A stretch of DNA of 64,000 nucleotides from the NCBI RefSeq assembly GCF_041146395.1, contig NC_090989.1:238814843-238878842 (forward strand), given 5' to 3'. Of this stretch, positions 45,509-58,500 are shown one piece after another (the stretch's first letter is position 1; every line of letters starts with the position of its first letter). A program made the translations under genes and the position numbers. The notes under the pieces are model-generated. The model did not search any database, was not told the origin of the DNA, and saw only the letters and a list, made by a program, of their open reading frames with translations. The DNA is from Eulemur rufifrons (taxonomy: Eukaryota > Chordata > Mammalia > Primates > Lemuridae).

Positions 45509-45679
45509 GCCGGGCGCAGTGGCCTGCACCTGTAGTCCTAGCTGCTCAGGAAGCTGAGGCTAAGGGATCACTTGAGCCCAGGAGTTCCGGGCTGCCCTGT
45601 GCTATGACAGCCACCGCACTCCAGCCTGGGCAACATAGCAGGGCCTTGTACCTTAAAAAAAGGAGGGGGGGGGTATGGG
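45509..45679 (+). mobile_element. 7SL-like monomeric SINE
   Basis: About 150 bases of one 7SL-derived unit: GCCGGGCGCAGTGGCCTGCA, 'ctgtagtcctagctgctcaggaagctgaggct', 'gagcccaggagttccgggctg', 'ctgtgctatgacagccaccgcactccagcctgggcaacatagc', then a short A/G tail. At several places where Alu and 7SL RNA differ it keeps the 7SL state: GCTGAGGCT (Alu GCTGAGGCA), GAGTTCCGGGCTG (7SL GAGTTCTGGGCTG, Alu GAGTTCGAGGCTG), and AGCCACCGCACTCC near the join. The S domain is missing. Flanks are GGACACCAAA (45499-45508) and GGACACAAAA (45680-45689), 9 of 10 bases. Confidence 0.7.
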
Positions 45680-45714
45680 GGACACAAAATTCTCGATATT
45701 ATTGGATCATTTAT

Positions 45715-46740
45715 TTTGAATTTTTTTTGCTAAAATTTACCATTTTATCCATTTTTAAGTGTACAGTTGAGTGGCATTAGGCCACATGGTTGTGCAACCA
45801 TAGCCACCATTCATATCCAGAACTTTCTTCATCTTTCAAAACTAAAACTCTCTACCTGTTAAACTACTCTCCATTCCTCCCTTTACTCACCCCAGCAACC
45901 ACCATTCTACTTTCTGTCTATGAATTTGACTAACTTTAGGTAACTGATACTACCTAGAAATAAGCCTTTTGTGACTGGCTTAGCTTATGTCACTTGGCAT
46001 AATGTTTTCAAGGTTCATCCATATTGTAGTATGTGTCAGAAAATTTCCTTCCTTTTTGTTTTTTGTGAGAGAGTGTCTCTGCTGTTGCCTGGGCTAGAGT
46101 GCCGTCATGTCATCACAGATCAACGCAGCCTTGTGCACCAGGGATCAGATTATCCTCCTTCCTCAGGCTCCAGAGTAGCTGTGACTGCTGGCTCATGCCA
46201 CCATGCCTGGCTAATTTTTCTATTTTTTGTAGAGATGGGCTTTCACTATGTTGCTCAGGCTGGTCTTGAACTCTTGGCCTGAACAGATCCTCCCACCTTG
46301 GCCTCCAAAGTGCTGGATTACAGGAATGAGCCACAGCACCAGGCCAGAATGGCTTTCCTTTTAAAGGCTAACATTGCACTGTATGTGTTTGCCACACTTT
46401 GTTTATCTATTCATCCGTGGATGGGCACTTGGGTTGCTTCCACCTTTTGCCTATTGTGAACAATGCTGCCATGGACGTGGGTACACAAATATCTGCTCGA
46501 GTGTCTACTTTCAATTCTGTTTGGCATAGACCCAGAAGCAGAATTGCTGGATCATATGGTAATCCTATTTTTAATTTTTTGAGGAACTGCCACACCATTT
46601 TCCATAGCGGCTGTACCATTTTACATTCCCACCAGCAGTACATGAGGATTCCAATTTCTCCATACCCTTACCAACACTTGTTTTCTGTTTTGTTTTGTTA
46701 GCTTTAAATAATAGCTATCCTAAGAGGTATGAAGTGGTAG
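45715..46740 (-). mobile_element. L1 relic, ORF2 C-terminus and 3' end (antisense), split by Alu
   Basis: 45715-46055 is the antisense 3' region ('taccattttatccatttttaagtgtacagttgagtggcattagg'). After the Alu, 46346-46740 is antisense ORF2 C-terminus. The minus frame 46407-46643 is still open for 78 codons and contains recognisable L1 ORF2 end motifs, including [11 protein letters not shown] and [20 protein letters not shown]. It is a truncated, dead copy. Confidence 0.9.
46057..46345 (-). mobile_element. Alu SINE (antisense) inserted in L1
   Basis: Antisense dimeric Alu from a T/G tail ('tttttgttttttgtgagagagtgtc') to 'ccaggcc' at the head. The L1 text is continuous when it is removed. The flanks share a 'ttccttt' rich target. 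ORFs 45971-46282 (+) and 46113-46334 (-) come from it. Confidence 0.9.
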
Positions 46741-49620
46741 ATCATTTCTTGATCTGTTCTCTATATAGTCACCATCTCTTCTCTATTCACTATCATCACT
46801 TTCTCATTCTCACCTATATACACTGTGCTACATTCAAATTCTTTCTTTCAGATTAACGAATTCAGCCATACATATCTATTTTGTTCTTTGCCGTTACTTA
46901 TTAGGTATGTTATAGACTTTTGGGGAGGTAATCAATTAGTTTCCTTTGCAGGATATGCTTTCAGTGCATTCTATAGTTGTATTATTCTCATGTATTGAAT
47001 TCAGATAGTTTAAAAAATTTTATATCTCCAAGCATTTCCAAGGACTTCTGCTACTTGAAACAGATTTCCTTTGAGGCTAGGTTCATCATCTATCTTCTGC
47101 TTGCTATGTTCCTTTTTTTCCTTTTTTTTTTTTTCTTCTAATATGTTTGCATAGTTGCCATGCCTCTTCTCGTCTTGTTTATATTTAATGTATAATTTAG
47201 GCAGCTCTAACCAGTCTTCTCTTTGCTCTGAGAGGTTATGAGTACATATTCCTCGCCACCCTTCCTTCTTTTTTTGAGCCTCCTTTTCCTCCTCTCTCAG
47301 CTGCAGTTTGAGGGTTGAGTTTAGATTTCTGTCCACTTTTCTGTAGCCTGAAGGCTTTGGAGTGGGGAGGGAGGGGGAGACTAGCTGGAGCCTGGATGCG
47401 TTCTTTGTCAGGAGTCCTGCATCCTCTCTGGGTTTTTTTCTCTCTGTTTTAAGAGGTCCCACTTCTGCAGGAGTACAAACCTGTGGTTTGGGGTTGTTCC
47501 CCAATCTGCTCGGAGCCCAGGCTGCATTTCTTGCCTCAGGCTTGGATCCTTCAGGCATTTAGGACCTTCTGCCCATTAAGACTTTTCCTTGACTTTCCCC
47601 TGAGCTGCGCACTCTCTCCCACAGCCTGTCTCTGTGCAAACTGGGAAGTGTTTCTCGTCTATTCTTCTTTCTCCACTATAATTTTTCGAAGGGTAGCATT
47701 AAGAAGCAAGCCACAAAGGAATCTTTTGTTGTTTTTCTTTGACATTTTCTTAACATTTATGTCAGAAGGTTTAACCCCTTTTCTTTTCTTTCTTTCTTTT
47801 TTTTTGGCTGTTTTTGTTTGTTTACCTGTTTGTACATTAATTTTTTATGCATTTTGTTAGGTACCAGAAGGAAAGGATTTTGTAATCAGGGTTTGTTCTG
47901 CCGTCTTTACCTAAAATCCAATATATTTTTTGAATTTCTGCCCCAGGGCCAAGGAGAGCCTCACCTTCTGTCTGAGGAGAAGCAAACTGGTGGTTCTGTA
48001 GCCTGGAGGGGATGTTCGCTAGGATGTGTGTCAGTTACACTGACCTTACATTTTTCACTTACTGTGAATTTTGGAGAAACAACTTCTCCACCAATACAGC
48101 ACAAGAGGGGCCTATCTTTTTCATTCAGAATGCTGCTTTCTCGGGCATGATGTGCATTTTGATAGGGCCTTTTTCCCTCACTGATATAGAGGCAGAGTTG
48201 AAGAGCAGGCGAGGTTGGAAGGCAGTCGGTCTAGGTCTAAGGAGATGGAGTAGTTGGGCAGTTGTTCAGCTGGCTCTGGCACATGGTGGTTGCTCCCAGT
48301 GTGCTGGGCACCAGCAGAGGGGCTGAGGTGGCTGCAGTTTGCCAGGGGTTGGAAGAAGCTAGATGCTCTACTGTCCCGTGATCTGTGTTGCTGCCCATGA
48401 ACCTTCTCTTCCTCTCACATCCCCCCCTCTGCTGCATTCACCCCCCGCCCCCGTCCCTCCACTTTCCCCGTCCTGCCTCAGCCCACGAGAAGTTCTAACG
48501 TGGTATTATACAATGCAAAGGCAGAATCGACCTCTTTTGAGTGTCATTGCATCATTCCATTTGTATGTCAGCACAGATCCACTTTTACAAAGTATTTAAC
48601 CACTTGACAGGCCTTGTCTTAGTCTCTTAAATGATTCGTAATGATTGGATCTGTATGACTTTTAAACAAGAAAATAATGCTTTGGACTCACATTTCTGTT
48701 CAAATAGAAGAGCTCATTCACACGGGACTAAAATATCATGAATGCAAAGAGCACAAAAAATTTCACACGAATCCAGGAAGAAATGTTAAAAATGTTTTCT
48801 GATAGGCAAAAAAAAAAAAAAAAAACAATCATACTATACCTGGTTGATTGATCCAGTAATGGAGCTTTGGCTGTATCTACTATGTTTGACGTATTTACAG
48901 CTTTGGGGACCATAAATATAATAAGTAAATTCTGAACATGCTGGAAAAGGTCCAGAGTCCTCAAATGCACAGAGAACCATGCGAAAGGGAGCGAGCCCAG
49001 ATCCCACGTGGCTGGCTGTGCTGGCCCTGGCTGGAGCTGGCCGGAGTGGTGCCCATCAGATCTGGCCCCCTGGATTGCCTTTCAGCGTCCCCTTCATCAC
49101 TTCACTTGACTGCGGCTTGAGGCTCTCCCCTGGATGACCTGGTGACTGCACAGTCAAGATTGAGTTAGTTTTTCCCCTTGAAGATTGATTCTGCCAAGAA
49201 CTTGAATTTCAATGGCATTCTTTCCTCTCTGTGATGGGGAGTGCGGGGTCCCTGATTGGTGCTCAGGGCCAGTAAGAAGAAGGGCCTTAGGCATTTTGCC
49301 ACTCACCTGTCCCCTGAGCTTGCTGAGAATTCTCTCAGGCAGATCCGGTGGCCTGGTCAGGTTTTCTTGGACTACCCAGTTGTGCAAGACCATTTTGGAC
49401 CTAACTAAGCCTCCTTTCTTCTAAGAGGTAATTTTGTGTCATACAGGTACTGTCAACATGTTCATGACTCTGAGTTTATGGTTCCTAAAAAAAATTCCAT
49501 ATACTTGTGGTATCTTCAGTAAGTGAGTACGCATCCTACCATGGGTAATATTTCCAGGAAAATATATTTTATTTGAGGGGATGGAGGTGGACTAAATTGA
49601 AGGCCTGAAGTATAGACCCA
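46741..49620. other. unassigned non-coding DNA
   Basis: No repeat family recognised over about 2.9 kb. Contains the longest open frame of the window (47010-47558, minus; listed separately), an A18 run near 48810 and a C-rich patch (48420-48475). Confidence 0.4.
47010..47558 (-). other. 182-codon ORF of unknown nature
   Basis: Longest open frame in the window. The predicted product is lysine/glutamate-rich, with a run of K/E near residues 140-155 that comes from poly-pyrimidine runs on the plus strand (T runs around 47110-47135), and proline-rich near residues 80-90. I see no signal peptide, membrane segment or known domain, no clear Kozak start or splice borders, and no nearby exon. It overlaps + frames of 66 and 125 codons. 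A chance frame through low-stop pyrimidine-rich DNA or a decayed processed pseudogene are the main readings. Confidence 0.2.
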
Positions 49621-49639
49621 CTCCCTATGATTCTAATAA

Positions 49640-49760
49640 TAATTATTATTGTAATAAAATAGCCCCATTAGTAGGATGTGTGAGGATTAATTTAAAATAA
49701 TATGTGCAAAGTACATAGCATAGTTCCCGGCACATAGTAAGTGTTCAATAACACAAATAA
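49640..49760 (+). mobile_element. MIR SINE relic, 3' part
   Basis: 'gtgaggattaatttaaaataatatgtgcaaagtacatagcatagttcccggcacatagtaagtgttcaataa' is the sense MIR 3' end. Confidence 0.85.
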
Positions 49761-49924
49761 ATAGGGACTCTTGGAAAGTCACTATAATAGATGTACATGC
49801 CTGTATGATTACATACAATTAGTAGTTATTTTAACCATTTGAACAAGTTAACCAACATCAAACATGTGTGGGAGACTTCCTAAATCAACAATGTAGGTTG
49901 CATCTTTCAATAATTCATAGGAAA

Positions 49925-50035
49925 TAAATACCATAATATTATATATGGAACAAATATATTATTATATATTATAATGTAATTATATTATATTATATATTGA
50001 TGTGTTGAATAAAATATATATTAGTATATATAAAT
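49925..50035. repeat. AT-rich low-complexity region
   Basis: About 110 bases made almost only of ATT/TAT words, with local inverted repeats. No further signal. Confidence 0.85.
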
Positions 50036-50089
50036 GAAACAAACTTCATTTCCTGAACATTTTAAATAGAGCTGATTTATGGAGCTCTG

Positions 50090-50355
50090 TCTCTATGTAT
50101 TACACAATGCGTGTCACAAATGTGATCTTATTTAATCCTATATCAACTCTTCCAGGTCGGTGCTACTCTTATTTCTGCTTTGTAGATGAGACAACGGCTG
50201 CGTGTGTGCATGTGCACTCGCATAGGTGTATGTGTGCACATGTGCTGCCGTGCCTTAAGGATCTTCCTGTGCTCATACAGCTTCCACACAGACAAGCCAG
50301 GATTTGAGCCCAGGGGTGTCCGGGTCCAAAGCCAATGTTCTGATTCTCTAAGCAC
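50090..50355 (-). mobile_element. MIR SINE relic with internal TG-rich insert
   Basis: 'gtcacaaatgtgatcttatttaatcctatatcaactcttcc', 'tttctgctttgtagatgagacaacgg' and, after a TG/CA-rich insert (50200-50245), 'gatttgagcccaggggtgtccgggtccaaagccaatgttctg' give an antisense MIR. The ORF at 50186 runs through it. Confidence 0.8.
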
Positions 50356-50454
50356 CACTGTGTCTCTCAGTAGCTATTTACTTGCTGGGCTATTCCCCAG
50401 GCTGCCACTCACAAACTCTCCTTCCCTCCAAAGAGCTTTGATATTGACTATAAC

Positions 50455-50630
50455 CATAAGTGTTTGTTTTCTCTATCTTATTTACTCCTCTCAACACCTC
50501 TACAAGGTAACTACTAATGTCCTCATTTTACAGTTGAGAAAACAGAGACTCTGGGGGATTAAATCACGCAGTTCTTAAGTGGCAGAGCTGGAATGGACCC
50601 TGAGTCTGATTCCAAAGTCCTTCATCTTCT
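50455..50630 (-). mobile_element. MIR SINE relic
   Basis: 'cttatttactcctctcaacacctctacaaggtaactactaatgtcctcattttacagttgagaaaacagagactc' and 'cgcagttcttaagtggcagagctgg' are antisense MIR. It is a second independent MIR directly after the one at 50090. Confidence 0.85.
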
Positions 50631-53600
50631 TTCCACTTCACCACACCCATGCCCACACAACCGCCACCCACCCACCAACTTGGAAACCTCTCCCCTGTGC
50701 AGGCAGCAGGACAGCTAAGCAGGGTGAGGCCACCCCAACAGCTCCAGCCTCCTGGTCATGCATGTTCTGGAGTTTAATTGAAGGGGAAGAGGACCAACCA
50801 ATGAGTCAGTGGCTTGGCTCTCTTGGGAAGCCTACTTTTGACCCTGGGCTCAAGCCCAGTCCTACTAAGATTATGAGCCCTGACAGCCTCACAGCTGGAG
50901 GCGTGGCCAGCCTGCCAGTGATCTGATTGATGGTATTTGTTACGGTCCTAACACTGGGTGTTATTGTTTTAGCACTTCATCTATTTCCCTTTAGATGGCT
51001 GGTGGTGAAGATTTTCATCATTGTCTTTTGATTAATCTCGAATAAAGAGGAAGCTAGCAAGCACCAAACATATCTGGAAGGATTTCAACCCCAATTAAGT
51101 GTTTATTGTAGCATGATTTGATTTGTGGGAAATGCATAATAAGGAATTCAGAATAAATCATATCTGACATGAAACCAAGGACTAAATTTAGGTGTTTAGC
51201 AACATGGCATGTGTAGTTACCTAGCCTATAGTTGCAGGCTGTTGTGCTCTCTGACTCTCCAGATGTTCATTGACATCCCCAGAGTTGTTTCCTATCGAAC
51301 CATGAAAAGGGGAATCACCATTTGGGCTCCCCACCTTATTTGCTAAGAGAGTTGTGAGGAGGTCTGCTGTCTATCCCTTGATTAAAATGTGCTGCCTCAG
51401 TGCAAAATAAGTCCCCTACTGCTACATGTGCTCATTTCCACCTGGGCCTGGGGAAATACACACAGACCCAGTCTCAGGGCACTGAGACTCCCTAGTTAGA
51501 GAGGTACTTGTCAATTCTAGCATCCGTTTGCACGTCAAATTGTTTCTTTACATTCTCCCTGTCCCACCATGAGCTTCTTATCCAACATTCACCAAAAGGA
51601 AATGCCAAATTCAGCAGCTACGGAAGAGTTCATTTTTTCCTCCAATCAGTTCCACTGAATCACCTAGCATTTTTGGAAAAGTCATAGCACCATCAGTATT
51701 CTTTTAGAACTCCTTATTGCATATTCAACAAGTATGAGTTGAAACTTACTACATGGTACTGTCTTAAACTAATTTAAGTTTTGTTAGTGTCTGTTTTTAT
51801 TTATTTTTATATATTTTTCTTTATTTTACAGATGGAAATTGTGCTATTAAATGTTTGGTTTCTTGGTCGTTCCTGTCTTACCTATTCATCACTCATCTTG
51901 TCTTATTTGTTGTTTTGCCATTTTAGCCTATTTTCAGTGAGTTTTTCCTCCTCTATGTCTTCTTACTCAGGATGAGAAATGTTTTTTCTATAGTTTCCTT
52001 GTGGGTACTATAATAAATCATCTTCCAGTTTTGGTTCATCCTGTAAATCTTTAGTGTTAGGGTCCCTTTCATTGGTCTGACATTTTTATAGGTCTGACGT
52101 TAAGTATTTTTCCCTTCTTTTCTTACTTTTAAGGACTGAGTGAGACATGTTTTTCAAAGACAAAGTTTGTGGTTTGTTTTTGATCTCCTTCTTCAAATGA
52201 GCAGCTGAACAGTGTAGTAACATGCATAGCTACTAGACCCATTCTCAAGCTCCAGCCTGGGGAATCTCGAGGGCTCCTGTTAGGTTGACACACCTCCCAC
52301 CTGCTGACACTTTGACCCTGATGGAAACCCTAGAAGTCTGTGATCCCTAATATGCACTGCTCCCAGGACTGCTTCTGAGAAGCAACCCTGCTTATTGTGA
52401 TTTAATTTGGGCGATGGCACTTTCCATTTTCTTTCTGGGAATTCCCATCTCTGACTGGATATAGATAAGAAAGATGTGGTCAGGAATGAAGGGAGGATAA
52501 AGGATGGTACCAGGCCTTGAAGTGCATGCCCCCATGGAGAGATGGACTCTGTTATCCAGTTAGCAACTATCTTGTGTTTCTGAGCCTGTGATTGGATTCT
52601 ATGAGGGGTAGGGACTTCTTACCTTCCTCCTGTCTATTTTGGGGTGAGGGGGAGAAGCTAGCTCTACTTTGAGTGGTTATAGTACAAGGGATCATGGACT
52701 GTGTTCTTAATCCCATTTTTTCTAGCCTTTTAGTTAATGTAAATTGATATTAATAGATTCTGAAAATAGGTTATTTAGTTCCAGTTTTGGTGGTGGTATA
52801 AGTTTTCATATTTTGTATGTCTTTGTAGGTATTTTGTTGGATTTTGAGGAGAGTTTGAATGAATAAGAGCCTCTAAGCCAGATGCCATTTTAAACCCAAC
52901 TTTCTCCCAGTCTTCATTTCTTAAAAGTAAAAAGCCCTTTAGTTCAAAATATGGTTATGTTGATATCCTTGTAGATAACGCATCATGTACATGACAGGAA
53001 AGAAAGGTCTATTCAGCTGGGACTATTTCTCTAAGGCAGAGAGACGTCTAATGAGGAATAGATTTCATGGAACAAGGTTCCTCATTGTCTGGAGAGACTG
53101 CATTGACAGAAAGACTACATTGATGAAACCATCTGATCTTTTAACCCATTCACCTTGTGTGGAGCGATTCCATAAATTATAATGATCTAATAGCAGAGCT
53201 TGGAAACACCTGAATGAAAAACCATGTAACCCTGAGAGCAGACTGTGTTTTCCCTGCTCAGGGGTCAGTTACTGTGGGACGTTGACCAATTTCCCTGTTT
53301 CCCCCGAGGATTGGTGCTGCAGCTCATTTCAGGCATGTGCAGTCAGCCCACTATGACTTCATTACCAGGGGACACTTCCCACATGTGGGATGGGAAGAGG
53401 AGTGCCTTCCTCTAGTCACAGGGATGTTGACAGAGCTGAGTCTTTGCTGCATGGGAACAGCGTGTGGACAAATGTTTGGCACTAGAACAGGGCTTGGGCT
53501 CCAACATTTGAGCTGCTGCAGCCAAAACAGCAGAGTCCTAGCAGCTTGCTTTACAAAACCCGAATTTAACAAAGTGTCAGTCTAGACTCAGTTTGATGGG

Positions 53601-54539
53601 CTGTCCTGCACACTGTGATTTCATGTGAGAGCCTCGGGATGAGTTTGGTTGGGTGGAATAAAAAGATATTTGTGAGTATGTTTGCTCCTGTTGTTCCAAT
53701 TCTCTTTCACCAGAGCTCAAAGACTCTGAGTCTGGCTCACCATGCATTTTGTAGAGCATTAGGGATGGCTAAGAGGCAGAATCAAATAAAAAGTTTGAGA
53801 TATCTTTCAAAGTCTTTTTTGCTGGGACCACATACTGATTTTTAAACATATTAAAATAATTAGGTGTTGGGGTTGTACTAATGAGAAGTTGGTGGTAGTC
53901 TATCTATCTGCTCACTGATACTCCATCATCTACGCAACTCTCAGTAGAGAATTACATATGTGAGAATGCTAATTAGCCCTTGTCAGGGTTGGCATTGAGA
54001 TTGTGTGGCTAATAATTGGAATAATGATCTCACAGAGATCGTTTGTGGGAGCTAGAAAACATGTATGTTTCCATATGCGTGCGTAGATTCTAAAAGAACA
54101 GCACGCTCTCAGCTATTCAGTGTGGTTGTCAACTTTGTGAGTTGCCTAAGCACTTTTCATTTTCTTGTGTATTTCTGTTTTAGATCCATTTTACTTCCCT
54201 CCTCCACATTGAGAATGAGGAAGCAAAGGAAAAAAATCTGTAATCAAATCAGAGCCTTGAGTTTATGGCTGGCAACTACCATCTCACCAAGAACTAAGTC
54301 TGCAAATGGCATTTAGCCTCCCAACATCTGCCTAGAAGATGAGCCTTATGCTGACATGATGGAAAAACATCAAGTAAAAAATCGTGTCTTGTCCACATTG
54401 TCCCCAATTTGAGACATCCAGGTTACTTCAGGCTGATCCTGGAATTTTCTGATGTCATTTGAATTTCTCTGGTGATACTTAGACTCTTGGTTGGTCTCAA
54501 AATCTCGAGTCCATGCTTGATGAACCACCACAAGCTCAG
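50631..54539. other. unassigned non-coding DNA
   Basis: About 3.9 kb with no gene or repeat family recognised. T-rich 51780-52140 may be decayed antisense L1, but no diagnostic motif survives. Confidence 0.4.
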
Positions 54540-55010
54540 AGTTTTCTGTGGTAATAAACAAGCTCAAAATCTCAACCACTTATAACAATAAATATCTACT
54601 TTTCACTCACAATTTGGCAAGTCAGCTGCAGCTCTGCTGGCTTGACTGGGCTCAGCAGGAATTGCCTCTGGGATATAGGTTGGGTTTACATCTGCTTCAT
54701 ATATCTTCTTATCCTACCATCCTGCTGAGGGGGCAGCTACAGTCTGCTCTGGTGGAACATGTTGTCCTTGTGGAGCATGTTGTCCTTGTGAAGGAGGGCA
54801 GAAGATCAGGAGGAGTGAGAGAAAACACTCCTCTTGGAAGCTTCTGCTCAGAGCTGGAACATTGATGCTTCCATTCACAGTCCATTGATCAAAGTAATTA
54901 ATTCACAAGACTAAGCCCAATGTCGATGGGGTGGAGCTGTATATACTCCCTACTAGGAGATATGGACATGTCCCATGAAAATGGGCAGAGATGTATTATC
55001 CTATTATAGG
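54540..55010. mobile_element. possible ancient interspersed repeat, unclassified
   Basis: 'cttataacaataaatatctacttttcactcacaatttggcaagtcagctgcagctctgctggcttgactgggctcagc' resembles widespread old mammalian repeats beginning with a stop-rich 'aacaataaat.tttat.ttctcactc' phrase. I cannot name the family. An 18-bp tandem duplication (54752-54787) lies inside. Confidence 0.3.
54752..54787. repeat. 18-bp tandem duplication (two copies)
   Basis: GTGGAACATGTTGTCCTT followed directly by GTGGAGCATGTTGTCCTT, one mismatch. In the + frame it stays a multiple of three, but the frame is not a gene. Confidence 0.95.
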
Positions 55011-55374
55011 GACAGAGCAAAGATTTTAAAACAATAATCTTGTCTTTTCACACCAACCATACAGTGGCCTGAAAAACAGATTAAACATAATTCACACCTA
55101 TTTTTGCTAGACGGTCTTAGATTGAAGATAGTACAATAAGTAATATAATCACAGAAGAGTGCCTATCTCAATCATGACCTCATTTAATTTAATTTTCCTA
55201 GAGAACTGGAAAAGAGTTATTCCACTGCTTCTCACACCCAACATCTCAATTAGATCATGTATACACACTAGAGGACATATTCATTTGATTATAGAAGATT
55301 CATTGTTTCTCTTCACCAAGGGGGTGTATAGTAGAGACAGCTCGGGATCTGTTTTCATATGGACATAAGTTTCA

Positions 55375-55530
55375 ATCCAGCTCAGGAACTAAATAGCTAA
55401 GATTAATCTTGGGCAATTCATTGAACCTCCCCCATCTCCATTTCTTTATATATAACATGGGAGACACAGGACTTTCTTCACTGAATTGCTCTGCGGATTA
55501 AATGAGGTGATCTATATAAATTATCTACTA
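55375..55530 (+). mobile_element. MIR SINE relic
   Basis: 'cttgggcaattcattgaacctcccccatctccatttctttatatataacatggg' and 'gattaaatgaggtgatctatataaat' follow sense MIR. Confidence 0.75.
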
Positions 55531-55559
55531 TGACTCTTATGAAAATCAATTTCATTTCC

Positions 55560-58500
55560 CTTCTCCTAAATCTCATCCACCATCCAAGGTAAACTTTATA
55601 TCCCAATGCCTTCCCTAACTACTTTTAACTTCCTCCTGAATTCACTGAGCACTTTGTCTTCTGAACAGCTATAGTTCCCTAGGGAAGGGATCCATGGTCT
55701 GCTCCTGGGTTCATGAATGAATTTCAGAACAAAGTTCATGGACTAACTTTCTCCCTTCTCGAATAAATATGAAATGTTTTGTGTATGAGCTATATGCATC
55801 TTTCTGGTGAGATACTACATAGCCTTTATCTTAACTTCAAAGTGCTGCTGGACAACAGAATAGTTTCTGAACCATTGATCAGAGATGAGCTGGATAACTT
55901 GGTCCTTGTCATATACCACCTTGTGTGCTGGGTATTGTTTCATGCTGTGAGCCCCCTTTCCCCATCTTAATTATGACTTTCTTGAGGGGAACAAATGTAT
56001 CTTCCATGGCTTATGTATCTTCTGCAACTTGTAGCATACATAGGCTGAACAGTGGTGAAAATTCAAGAAATATTTGTTATTTACTAAGATAAAGATTTTT
56101 AAAATACCACCACAGCAACCACTAGGATGAATTGAAACAATCAAAACATTTAACGTCAATGCAGAAGGCATTTAGAAAGAAAAAATCATTAAAAACAAAA
56201 ACAATCAAAAATCTCTGGTGGTAGCAGTCTGTGGACTCACTCTTGCCCTGGCAGCTGAATGGTGCTGGCAGTCCCTTGCTCAATGTCCTATGGTACATCA
56301 TGTGGAAGACTGCATCAGATGTGATTAAAAAACATCTCCTTAGCGATTAAAACACATATCTTCATTTCTTAAAAGAAATGTGGAATATTTTAGCAACCAT
56401 GGATATGGCTACAGGTTGGAGATTGGAGAGAAAGGCTGTTGGAGAAGACATTTTGACAGAATGTTGGAATGTGGCACAGTCTTGTTAGAGAACTCTTAGC
56501 TCTCTTTGCAAGAGAACCCTCTCCTGTTCCATAGGCTGATGTGGATATAATCTAAACAAAAAGGAAGAAAAGAAGAAATAGTGATAAATGAACTTGTTTA
56601 GGCTTTTTCTTCCTTGTCTGGGAAGCAAAATAAATATGGGGTTGAGATCATGAACCAGAATTATAAACCCCACCCAAAGATACTTTTTACAAAATGAATT
56701 TTTAAACATTTAAGAACCATTAATCCCATTGTAAGTACTGGGTAGGTTTGAAGAAGAAAGAATGGTCAGGAAACTCTCCATGAAAGATATAAGCATGTTG
56801 TCAAAAGTCAGGAGCTTTTATTGGTCCTCTGATTCCTTCTTATTGGTTATGACTTTCAAGATTCAGTCTTGAGTTCCCCAAGATTTTCAAAAAGATTTAG
56901 GGGACATCATCATCAAGTGCAGCATGGCCATCGAATTCATGACACACTCTCTACATAAAAATTCACAAGCATACATATTCTCAAGTCAATCCTCTAACAC
57001 TTTCAGAGGGTCAGATTCCGTATGCCTAGCAACAATTCTATTTTTTGTGTGTTTTATCCTTCTTCTAGCTTCCTTGCTAGGCTTTAGGGAATTAGCAGGA
57101 CTTACCACCAATTGGATTGCAGAGCTTTTTGGCCCAGAGCGAGGCTTGCTATCATCAGGTATGTAAAATCTTGCCCAGTGTAGTCAGAAGTTAAAATCAA
57201 ACCATCATAAACCTGCAGGACTTATGACCCTGAAAACCCTGAGGGAGTTTCCTGGACCAGACCTCAATGGAACTTTGCCCAAAACCCCAAATGGGAAATA
57301 TATATGAACTGATTCTGTGCAGTGTGAAGGCTGAGGCAGCAGCAGAATGCTTTTATAGACTGATACAATGATAGATTAGCACACATTTAATCCTAGGCTG
57401 GGGCTTTAGAGGAGTCAGCCTTCCTCAGACCCTCCTTCCTCTTTGTTAATGTTAATAGTCCAGAGTACTGGGTTTAATGGTAATGAGCATTTTTCTTTTG
57501 TGACACAATTATTCTATATTTCAACCAATTAGAAAGTCATTCCATAAAGAAAGGAAGTGCCAATGAGACACTAATGTGGCTGAAATTTGCTCCAGGATTA
57601 TAGACTTCTAGTCTAATTAGGGTTGGAGAAATAAAGGAAGATCATGGGTAGTTAAATAGCTATTTGGTGACAAAAATAATTTATCAAATTTTAAAGTATC
57701 TACATATCACCAATTTTAAGAAAGCCTGCTCACATAAAAACTTAAAGAATAAATGACTTAGGGGCTATTGTTTACATTACATAAATTCTTTGTTTTGCCT
57801 AGAGGTTCCTAAAGGATAATTTTCCTGGTTATATCTGATACATATTTGATTTGCAAATATCCAATGGGTATACCACTTTTCAGGAACCAACTTATTGACA
57901 AAAGAAAGCTACTTTGAAAAATTATTAGAGCAAAAAGATGCCATGTTGGAAAAGACTTTAAGATATAAACACAAGGTTCTTGTCCACTGTTTATGAGGGA
58001 GATAAAAGTTATAGGCTGTCCTGAGAAAAGTTGAAGAAACAGTCCCATGTAACTGAGTGTCAATCTGATGTCTGGTGTATAGATGTAATAAGGTCTTTTG
58101 ATCATGGAAATCATCTAGCTGCATACTCTAAACAGAAAATCCAGACAACCCCAAAACTGTAGGGTTTAACCCTCTTTGGTATATTCCATATCAGATTCTA
58201 CATTTCATCAGAACTTAAGCAAAAAACAAAAGTCAAATTAAATTACAAGTCTATGAATGAGTATTAGAAATGTCCTTTAGATAAATAATTTGTCTCTAAC
58301 AATGGAGAGCTCTTTGTAGTTTGACATCTCTAAAACACCCAACGCACCACTACCTTAACTTCTAGATATCTCAAGTTATCTGACTTGTCAGAAGCTCTAA
58401 ATATCAACACTTGTAGCTGAAGATTTCTACATTGTAGTCCCATGCCAATTGAAAATGAGAAGTAAATATATTTGCATATACAGCCGTTCTGCCAGAAGAA

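Noticed and set aside
45971..46334. ORFs of 103 and 73 codons
   Set aside because: Both are translations of the antisense Alu at 46057-46345.
46407..46643. 78-codon minus-strand ORF with clear protein similarity
   Set aside because: It is the C-terminal end of L1 ORF2 in a truncated relic, not a host gene.
49085..49115. Phrase resembling the 3' end of Y RNA ('cacttcacttgactg')
   Set aside because: Only about 15 bases match; no Y RNA stem partner or 5' part upstream.
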